Positions 1 to 4,290 of a stretch of 7,516 bases of DNA are shown piece by piece. Source of the stretch: Salibacteraceae bacterium (lineage in GTDB: Bacteria; Bacteroidota; Bacteroidia; Flavobacteriales_G; Salibacteraceae); assembly GCA_023262195.1 (NCBI GenBank), contig JALRDM010000197.1:1-7516 (forward strand). Reading direction: 5' to 3'. Below the pieces are notes generated by a model. It was given only the letters and a program-made list of their open reading frames with translations. It searched no databases and was not told the DNA's origin. Position 1 is the first letter of the stretch. Every line of letters begins with the position of its first letter. Position numbers and translations under genes: made by a program.

Positions 1-5
1 CAGTA

Positions 6-404
6 ATGCTTAAACGTTTGTACTTCTTATTGGGGTACTTCTTGTTCTCGCTTCTCGCATTAACATCACTCATCCCAACCTTTAATGATGATGAAATGCT
101 CGCGCTTACCTCTATTGCTCTCTTTTTAGTGATGGGCATAATCTCGTTCCCCGCAAAAAAGAACATCTCAGACTACGAGATCAACGATGAAGCTAAGCCT
201 TTGGTGAAATCTTTTATGCTCAAAACGCTACTCTCTTTGAGTGCCGTCAACCTCATTGCTATTTTGATGGTAAAGTATGATCCTAACATGCCTGATGGCA
301 TTACAGAATCTATGCGCATTTACCCAATGATTATGCACGGTGTATTGGGTGTTCTCCCGCTTTACGTGCTTGTGAGAATGTCGCAATCAAGCAAGTTGAA
401 ATAA
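6..404 (+). CDS. Small four-helix integral membrane protein, function unknown
   Basis: Encodes 132 residues that I do not recognise. Hydrophobicity suggests four membrane segments, at about residues 4-24, 30-49, 70-90 and 108-126, joined by short loops. The loop after segment 2 is charged (Lys and Asp/Glu rich, residues 50-67). There is no lipobox, catalytic motif or cysteine pair. It is the only rightward gene in the window and converges on the leftward HEAT-like gene, with a hairpin between them. The frame is still open to the left edge, so the ATG at position 6 is the first visible start but may not be the true one, and a promoter would lie outside the window. The length and four-helix layout fit many small uncharacterised Bacteroidota membrane proteins. 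That it is a real gene is fairly sure; no role can be given. Confidence 0.72.
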   Translation: MLKRLYFLLGYFLFSLLALTSLIPTFNDDEMLALTSIALFLVMGIISFPAKKNISDYEINDEAKPLVKSFMLKTLLSLSAVNLIAILMVKYDPNMPDGITESMRIYPMIMHGVLGVLPLYVLVRMSQSSKLK

Positions 405-463
405 CTCATGTCTTAAACGCTTTCTATTCTATTTTTAGAAAAAGGCTTTAGCCAGTTTTTTAC

Positions 464-497
464 AAGCACCTGTGAGCAATAGCAGGTGCTTCTTTAT
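464..497 (+). terminator. Probable intrinsic terminator of the rightward membrane-protein gene
   Basis: A perfect 9-bp inverted repeat, AAGCACCTG at 464-472 and CAGGTGCTT at 483-491, encloses a 10-base loop and is followed by CTTTAT, a weak U-tract. It lies 60 bases after the stop codon of the rightward gene and before the convergent leftward gene. The T-run just left of it (455-461) would not serve as a U-tract for the opposite strand, since it reads as A on that strand. The stem is convincing; the poor U-tract lowers confidence in termination. Confidence 0.55.
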
Positions 498-606
498 ACC
501 TTAATTTTGACCGGCAGTGGTCCCCACTCTATAATCGGCCAAGAGTTTTCACAACCACATACTACATCTATACAAAACTCGTGTACATCGAGCCTCGATA
601 TAGTTT

Positions 607-1131
607 CTACTGACCTACCCTATCCAGCATCTTTTTTGCCTTACCTGAAACCGACTTTCGCTCATCAGCGGTTAGTCGTTTCAAATGAGGTTTAACCCAT
701 TCTTTTAAGTCCACATCGCTTTTCGACCATTTGGTCAAGGTTTCCATTGTTTGGGTAAGCACAATCCAATCTTGGTGCTGGGCGAGGTTGTGTTTCATGA
801 TTGCCTTTGCTTGTTGGATATGGTCATCCGTCATGTCTTTTTCAAGCATGCCAAAGAGTTGAGATAGCGTCCATTGGGCAGAGGCTTGGTCAATTTGGGC
901 AATGTCTGTCAAAAAGCGATCGATGTACGGTATGAGCAGCGTTTTCTCCGCTTTACAAATCCGCTTCATGGCGTTGGAAGTACGCAGCCGTACTATTTCA
1001 TCCGGGCTGAAGTAGCACTCAAACAGCTCGTTGAACAAGGCGTTTTCGGCCAACACCTCATTAACCACCTCAATGGTGTTTCCCAGCGAGTTTGGGGGCC
1101 CTCCTTGCAGTCTTGTCTCAAAGGTTTTCAT
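607..1131 (-). CDS. Small all-helical HEAT-repeat-like protein
   Basis: Encodes 174 residues with no signal peptide or membrane segment, so probably cytoplasmic. The sequence is almost wholly helical in character, with helix pairs of the HEAT/ARM type. One pair runs over about residues 17-60, where an asparagine/glutamate-rich helix (LAENALFNELFECYF) is followed by a helix carrying DEIVRLRTSNAMKRI. That wording is typical of HEAT-like proteins that count units as blocks changing with 'being in the same state'. Further pairs follow to about residue 150, and the C-terminus is basic. HEAT solenoids usually act as protein-binding scaffolds, so a partner-binding role is inferred; no catalytic motif is visible. 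Its ATG overlaps the stop of the upstream membrane-protein gene as ATGA (1128-1131), implying translational coupling. No clear terminator follows; a short 13-base palindrome (587-599) lies just beyond the stop. Confidence 0.75.
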   Translation of the reverse strand: MKTFETRLQGGPPNSLGNTIEVVNEVLAENALFNELFECYFSPDEIVRLRTSNAMKRICKAEKTLLIPYIDRFLTDIAQIDQASAQWTLSQLFGMLEKDMTDDHIQQAKAIMKHNLAQHQDWIVLTQTMETLTKWSKSDVDLKEWVKPHLKRLTADERKSVSGKAKKMLDRVGQ

Positions 1132-1613
1132 TGAGCCATGCGTTTTGACAAATGTGCATACGCCTCGGGTTTTTGGGTGCCAATCAGCACTTGTTTTCCC
1201 GATTTCATTTTTATCCGAAGGCCTTTATTTCCCTTTACGTTGTAGCACCAGGTTTTGAAATTGTAGCGAACACCCCATCCTAAAAATTCATCTAGCGGAT
1301 TGTAGTCCACCACTTCAAACGACTCCATTTCATCCCAAGGGTAGCGCTTCCACCATGGTATGAAGGGTAGATATTTAAAGCGGAGTTCTTTTTCGTCAAC
1401 TTCGGTGATCAAGCGAGCGGACATAAAAATTAGGAGCACTGCAGCTAAGGCATAATCGCTAACTCTGAGCAGTTCATCGGTGGGCAGGGCATTGCCAAAA
1501 GGCTCTTTTAGGTAATAGGTGTAATATTTTGCCACTGCCGCCATTACCAACACAAAAATCAGCAGCACCCAAATAAACCATTGCGTAAATCGCTGTTGCT
1601 CTCTTTGCCTCAT
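1128..1613 (-). CDS. Two-helix membrane protein with PH-like cytoplasmic domain (DUF6141-like)
   Basis: Encodes 161 residues. Two membrane segments lie at about residues 12-30 and 53-69, separated by a short linker, followed by a soluble beta-rich domain from about residue 72. That domain carries GWGVR (112-116) and then a CYNVKGNKG stretch leading into a KSGKQVLIGTQKPE stretch (ends at residue 150). From memory this pattern is typical of small Bacteroidota proteins with a bacterial PH-like fold, sometimes filed as DUF6141; this is recognition, not a search. The basic, tryptophan-rich WWKRYPW segment (87-93) fits a membrane-surface position. The biochemical role is unknown. The ATG at 1613 follows an A-rich leader. 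The stop codon overlaps the next gene's start by one ATGA tetranucleotide, so this protein and the HEAT-like protein are probably made together and may interact. Confidence 0.78.
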   Translation of the reverse strand: MRQREQQRFTQWFIWVLLIFVLVMAAVAKYYTYYLKEPFGNALPTDELLRVSDYALAAVLLIFMSARLITEVDEKELRFKYLPFIPWWKRYPWDEMESFEVVDYNPLDEFLGWGVRYNFKTWCYNVKGNKGLRIKMKSGKQVLIGTQKPEAYAHLSKRMAQ

Positions 1614-1625
1614 GGATTTTTTTGT

Positions 1626-1657
1626 GAAAGATAGTACTTGAAGCTATTCGCCTAAAC
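1626..1657 (-). promoter_or_regulatory. Weak candidate Bacteroidota-type promoter before the PH-like gene
   Basis: On the minus strand TATCTTTC (1633-1626) matches the Bacteroidota -7 element TAnnTTTG at all but the last base. A GTTTA box (1657-1653) lies about 20 bases upstream, where the TTG/TTTG -33 element would sit. The implied 5' leader is only a few bases before the ATG at 1613, which is unusually short. I list it because this 80-base gap is the only place for a promoter of the two-gene unit if that unit is not read through from the CIA30-like gene. Confidence 0.2.
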
Positions 1658-1693
1658 GGTCAAGCCTGTTGGGTCTGCAGCAGCTGGCATACC

Positions 1694-2224
1694 TTATTTC
1701 AACTCAATCTTGTCAATCATGAGTTTGAAACTCTCCGGCTTTTTGTTGCCTATTAAAAAGGCAATTTCCTCTACATGGTCGCTCGAAAAATTGGGTTGGT
1801 CCAGTTTCCTACCTCTGAAAGAAGGATACATTTCTTGGAGTGGAATTTGGATTTCCTGCCACTCGGTGTTGGTGGCAAATGTGGCGATGTAGGAATAGTA
1901 ATCACGGGCATTGGCCTTGATTCTGAATTGATATTTCCTCCCGTCTCCTTTCACTTTCAGCACCACGGTGGTAGCCCCATTGATGGGGGTATTATCGAGT
2001 TTATGGCGCACCGATGAAAAGCCGCCATTGTTCTCTAACGACACGTTTCCTGCAAACACACCGTGCCCATCTTCATTCAATGTAAACGTGCCAGACGACC
2101 TTCCGCCCATGACCACGTCATCCACGATGTACCAGGTCTTAATGTCTGTGCTTGATGTAAAATTAAAGAGGCTTGTTGGTGCCGTGATGGAAGCAAATAA
2201 GATGATAAGTGCAAAGCGATGCAT
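1694..2224 (-). CDS. CIA30 (NDUFAF1)-family secreted or periplasmic protein
   Basis: Encodes 176 residues. The N-terminus (MHRFALIILFASITAP) looks like a signal peptide of about 18 residues without a lipobox cysteine, so the mature protein should be periplasmic. The rest forms one CIA30 domain. DDVVMGGRSSG (about 36-46) is the family's conserved VNDxVMGGxS-type motif. It is followed by FAGNVSLENNGGFSSVR (about 57-73), another hallmark, and then by an alternating beta pattern including the GDGRKYQFRIK region. The C-terminus (IDKIELK) is a typical jelly-roll end. In mitochondria the family member NDUFAF1 helps assemble respiratory complex I. Bacterial members are short, free-standing and of unknown substrate, and a carbohydrate-binding-like fold is often suggested. 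No complex I gene is nearby, so I do not infer that role. No convincing terminator follows in the 80-base gap to the next gene. Confidence 0.85.
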   Translation of the reverse strand: MHRFALIILFASITAPTSLFNFTSSTDIKTWYIVDDVVMGGRSSGTFTLNEDGHGVFAGNVSLENNGGFSSVRHKLDNTPINGATTVVLKVKGDGRKYQFRIKANARDYYSYIATFATNTEWQEIQIPLQEMYPSFRGRKLDQPNFSSDHVEEIAFLIGNKKPESFKLMIDKIELK

Positions 2225-2373
2225 GAACGAATGTTTTTATCAAAACGTTTGTGGGTCAGAATCGTTCGATGGGGTCAACAATTGCAAATAGGGACAATCC
2301 CGTTTATTTAAAAATTGGTGACTTTGGTGCATTATTGTTGGGTTAGCGTTAATTCAGCGGTCATTTTCGGGCA

Positions 2374-2397
2374 TTTCTGAGCCAGAAACGGGCTGGC
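2374..2397. repeat. Two overlapping, mutually exclusive small hairpins
   Basis: TTTCTG (2374-2379) pairs with CAGAAA (2383-2388) across a 3-base loop. GCCAG, at 2381-2385 inside the same arm, can instead pair with CTGGC (2393-2397) across a 7-base loop. Only one can form at a time. No U-tract follows on either strand, so neither is a terminator. Stems of 6 and 5 bp are short enough to arise by chance. Confidence 0.35.
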
Positions 2398-2485
2398 TTG
2401 TGGAGGAAAAATTAGACCAATGAAATTGAACGTGCAAATTGGCCATTAAAGCAGCATCTCCATTTCCGCAGAAAATGACAAAACA

Positions 2486-2500
2486 TGAAATCAGATTTCA
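2486..2500. repeat. Perfect 15-base palindrome, possible operator
   Basis: TGAAATC, a central A, then GATTTCA form a perfect odd palindrome of 7-bp arms. It lies about 20 bases beyond the lipoprotein terminator and about 260 bases upstream of the CIA30-like gene. A dimeric regulator could bind such a site, but the distance to the next gene start is large and only one copy is seen, so function is open. Confidence 0.35.
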
Positions 2501-2508
2501 AGGGGGTT

Positions 2509-2553
2509 AAAAAGGAAAATAGTTCCGTTCAAAATCTCATTCACCCCGGAACT
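2509..2553 (-). terminator. Probable intrinsic terminator of the repeat-lipoprotein gene
   Basis: On the minus strand the 7-bp stem AGTTCCG/CGGAACT (arms 2547-2553 and 2521-2527) encloses a 19-base loop. It is followed by a T-rich tract ATTTTCCTTTTT (2520-2509). It begins about 28 bases past the lipoprotein stop codon, the expected position and strand. The loop is long, but the stem plus U-tract is good. It would close the mnmG-porZ-recO-lipoprotein block. Confidence 0.6.
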
Positions 2554-2581
2554 TGCCGATTACGAGCGGTGGACGCAGGGC

Positions 2582-3658
2582 TTACCTTGGGTCGTCCATC
2601 TTGGGGGCTACACCATTTTCAAATAGGCCGTTTTCGCCACGCGGATATTGCGGGCGGTTCATCTTTCTGCTGTTGCGGCTAAACGGGTCTTTTTTACGCT
2701 TTTTCTGTCGCACCTTTTGGCGTGACTTGCGTGACTTGTTTGGGTCGAGGTTGAAGAGTCTAAACCGCTCTCCCAGAAAGTTTTTGCGCAGTACTTTGCG
2801 CCTTGCGCCTCGGTTATAGAGGTCTTTTTCTTTGTGCTCTTTTTCTTTTACGCCCGCCTTGAAATGATCTGGGCTGGCTCCGCGCTCCCCTCGGCTTGCC
2901 CCGGGTGTGCTGAAGTGGTCGGCCAAGGCTCCGCGCTCTTTGGTGTTCCGCTCGCTGCCAAAATGATCGGCAAGTGCTCCTCGTTCCTTCGTACTTCTTT
3001 CACTACCAAAATGGTCTGCCAACAAGGCGCGCTCTTTCGATGAGTTTGCCTTTGCGAAGTGATCTGAGAGCATTTCGCGATCTTTTGATGCTTCTCCCTT
3101 ACTGAAGAAATCGGGGAGCTGCTCGCTGCTGTTTTTACCCTTGGCTTTTGAGCTAAATGCAGAGGCCAATTGCTCGCGGCTTTTGTTTTTTCGGGTTTTG
3201 GACGCAAACCCTGAGGCAAGCATCTCTCGGTCTTTTCGTTTGCCAGCTTTTGATGCAAAACCAGAAGCCAACGCTGCTCTTTCTTTTGATTTCCGTGCTT
3301 TTTGGCTAAACGGGCTGCTGAGTTGCTGTCGGTCTGATTTTTTATTGGCATTCGACATGAATCCACCATTCAATTCGCCATAGGCTTTTTTCTTTCCAGA
3401 AGATGCTGAGGAGGTGAAGCCACCTTTGAGAGCCGACCTGGTTTTTGACTTGGAATTGACTTTTTGTGAAAAGCCACTGCTCAATGTGCTGTAAGACTTT
3501 TTCTTGCCGGCCTTGCTCGAGAATCCGCCAGAAAGCATGGAGCGTTCCTTACTCACTTTGGCCGTGCTGAATGCGTCAGACATGTAAGCTGGACCATCTT
3601 CGCCACAACCGGCCATCAGCAGCGCCAGCAATATGCCATATGTCAGTTTTTGATTCAC
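2582..3658 (-). CDS. Repeat-rich, strongly basic lipoprotein, function unknown
   Basis: Encodes 358 residues that match no family I know. The N-terminus is a short lipoprotein signal ending in the lipobox LMAGC with Cys18; the next residues, GED, put an acidic pair at +3/+4. From about residue 29 to 270 the protein is a chain of roughly fifteen degenerate units. Each starts with a phenylalanine (30, 46, 63, 81, 100, 117, 134, 151, 168, 185, 201, 217, 233, 249, 266) and follows the pattern F-x-S-K-x(3-5)-K-x-R-x-x-L-x-[SGD]. Early units begin GF and are Lys/Ser rich; later ones begin HF and carry Ser-Glu-Arg and Lys-Glu-Arg. The tail (283-340) has 24 Lys/Arg in 58 residues. The start is GTG at 3658, because an in-frame TAG at 3668-3670 excludes longer forms and the next Met is inside the lipobox. 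It lies 29 bases after recO, probably in the same transcript. A cell-envelope role is inferred from the lipobox. Confidence 0.85.
   Translation of the reverse strand: MNQKLTYGILLALLMAGCGEDGPAYMSDAFSTAKVSKERSMLSGGFSSKAGKKKSYSTLSSGFSQKVNSKSKTRSALKGGFTSSASSGKKKAYGELNGGFMSNANKKSDRQQLSSPFSQKARKSKERAALASGFASKAGKRKDREMLASGFASKTRKNKSREQLASAFSSKAKGKNSSEQLPDFFSKGEASKDREMLSDHFAKANSSKERALLADHFGSERSTKERGALADHFGSERNTKERGALADHFSTPGASRGERGASPDHFKAGVKEKEHKEKDLYNRGARRKVLRKNFLGERFRLFNLDPNKSRKSRQKVRQKKRKKDPFSRNSRKMNRPQYPRGENGLFENGVAPKMDDPR
2849..3574 (-). repeat. About fifteen in-frame degenerate repeats of 48-57 bases
   Basis: The coding repeats of the lipoprotein occupy this stretch. Phenylalanine spacing is 16, 17, 18, 19, then mostly 17, then 16 residues, so every length change is a whole codon. 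The two closest units (2966-3013 and 2918-2965) share 15 of 16 residues but differ at 15 of 48 bases. The repeat is therefore clear in protein and blurred in DNA. Confidence 0.88.
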
Positions 3659-3687
3659 TGGAACCCGCTAAGGTAAGTGATTTAAAG

Positions 3688-4290
3688 TCAGCCGAGTAGA
3701 ACGAGGGAGTCAAGTTTCTGTATCCCGAAATGCGCTTTGAAGCGGTTCACGATGGTGTGAAACACATCGTGTTCACCATCATAGGAGGATACGTGGGCGA
3801 TGCCAAGGGTGGTTAAATCTTCGATTAGAGCGTTGTGGCTTGCAGAAATGGGGGTAGTGGTGTCCCAAATGCCAAAGGCAGTTGCCAACAATATGGCGGG
3901 CGTTGCTGGACTGCATGAAATAGACCCATGGTTAAGGTGGGTATAATACAGATCGATGGTTCTCCGAAGTCCGGGAATGCTGAATCCATCTTCCAAAGAT
4001 TTGCTCAGCAACTCGAGCGTAAAAAACCACACGCCAAATGCTTCATGAGGTAAGGGTGCGCTGCTAAAATTCTGATCGGGTTGGCAGTCTTTGATTGAGG
4101 GCATTTTGGATGGCCGCTCATTCAAGGTGAAGGCAATGTAGGTGCCAGTTTGCACAAATCCATTATTTCGGCTCTTCTTAGAGCCGCGAATAAAATAGGC
4201 TTGCAACCCATGTGCTTCGGTGAGGCACTTGATGATACGGCCGTTGTCAGAATACGGGATTACGCGCAGTATTAAACCGCTTTGATCCAT
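3688..4290 (-). CDS. recO: DNA repair protein RecO
   Basis: RecO loads RecA onto SSB-coated single-stranded DNA with RecR (and RecF) and anneals complementary strands in recombinational repair. The 200 residues begin with the N-terminal OB-fold: SGLILRVIPYSDNGRIIKCL (4-23) and HGLQAYFIRGSKKSRN (27-42) match the family pattern of I-V-L-R, YSD, T-E-x-H-G and RG-x-K/R-K. The helical C-terminal domain follows from about residue 80 and ends near KLDSLVLLG, the usual K-S-L-x-x-L end. At 200 residues it is somewhat shorter than the common 230-250. Its three cysteines form no CxxC pair, so the zinc site of some RecO proteins is absent, as in E. coli RecO. The ATG directly follows the TAA of porZ with no spacer, so translation is probably coupled. 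A strong hairpin lies inside its 3' end. Confidence 0.88.
   Translation of the reverse strand: MDQSGLILRVIPYSDNGRIIKCLTEAHGLQAYFIRGSKKSRNNGFVQTGTYIAFTLNERPSKMPSIKDCQPDQNFSSAPLPHEAFGVWFFTLELLSKSLEDGFSIPGLRRTIDLYYTHLNHGSISCSPATPAILLATAFGIWDTTTPISASHNALIEDLTTLGIAHVSSYDGEHDVFHTIVNRFKAHFGIQKLDSLVLLG
3751..3780 (-). repeat. Strong 12-bp hairpin inside the 3' end of recO
   Basis: In the recO transcript GATGGTG-AACAC, a GAT loop, then GTGTT-TCA-CACCATC folds into a 12-bp stem interrupted only by a 3-base TCA bulge. It begins 63 bases before the end of recO and about 93 bases before the GTG of the lipoprotein gene. No U-tract follows, so it is not a standard terminator. It could act in mRNA stability or processing, or be a coding coincidence. 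Confidence 0.5.

Larger units (their letters stand above)
2225..2581. other. Gene-free intergenic stretch of about 357 bases
   Basis: Between the end of the repeat-lipoprotein gene and the start of the CIA30-like gene I see no credible coding region. A rightward open frame from 2485 runs into the antisense of the lipoprotein gene and has no family resemblance. The stretch holds the lipoprotein terminator (about 2509-2553), a perfect 15-base palindrome (2486-2500) and two overlapping hairpins (2374-2397). It should also hold the promoter of the CIA30-like gene, but no good TTTG/TAnnTTTG pair is visible; the A/T-rich part at 2290-2340 is the likeliest area. Confidence 0.6.

Noticed and set aside
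587..599. ATCGAG-C-CTCGAT as the terminator of the HEAT-like gene
   Set aside because: A perfect palindrome but with a one-base centre, leaving only about 4 bp of realistic stem and no clear U-tract.
486..695. Rightward 69-codon open frame across the intergenic gap
   Set aside because: It starts inside the terminator hairpin and runs into the antisense of the HEAT-like gene, with no recognisable product.
791..806. TGTTTCATGATTGCCT as a third parS-like site
   Set aside because: Only the left half matches the consensus; the right half disagrees at most positions.
1710..2291. Rightward open frames antisense to the CIA30-like gene
   Set aside because: They lie opposite a clear CIA30 domain and have low-complexity translations without family resemblance.
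2553..3043. Rightward open frames antisense to the repeat lipoprotein (2553-2819 and 2834-3043)
   Set aside because: Cysteine- and arginine-rich translations with no recognisable domain; they mirror the repeat gene on the opposite strand.
2848..3369. Leftward 173-codon open frame inside the repeat lipoprotein gene
   Set aside because: It is a shifted frame of the repeat array. Repeat lengths that are multiples of three keep alternative frames open. It has no signal peptide or family resemblance, and the lipobox and repeat pattern are in the other frame.
2849..3574. CRISPR array or DNA tandem repeat
   Set aside because: There are no identical DNA repeats or unique spacers; the periodicity is in the protein, in frame, with strong synonymous divergence.
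3751..3780. parS site within the recO hairpin
   Set aside because: GTGAAACA and TGTTCAC are half-sites in the wrong order and spacing for ParB; it is better explained as a hairpin.
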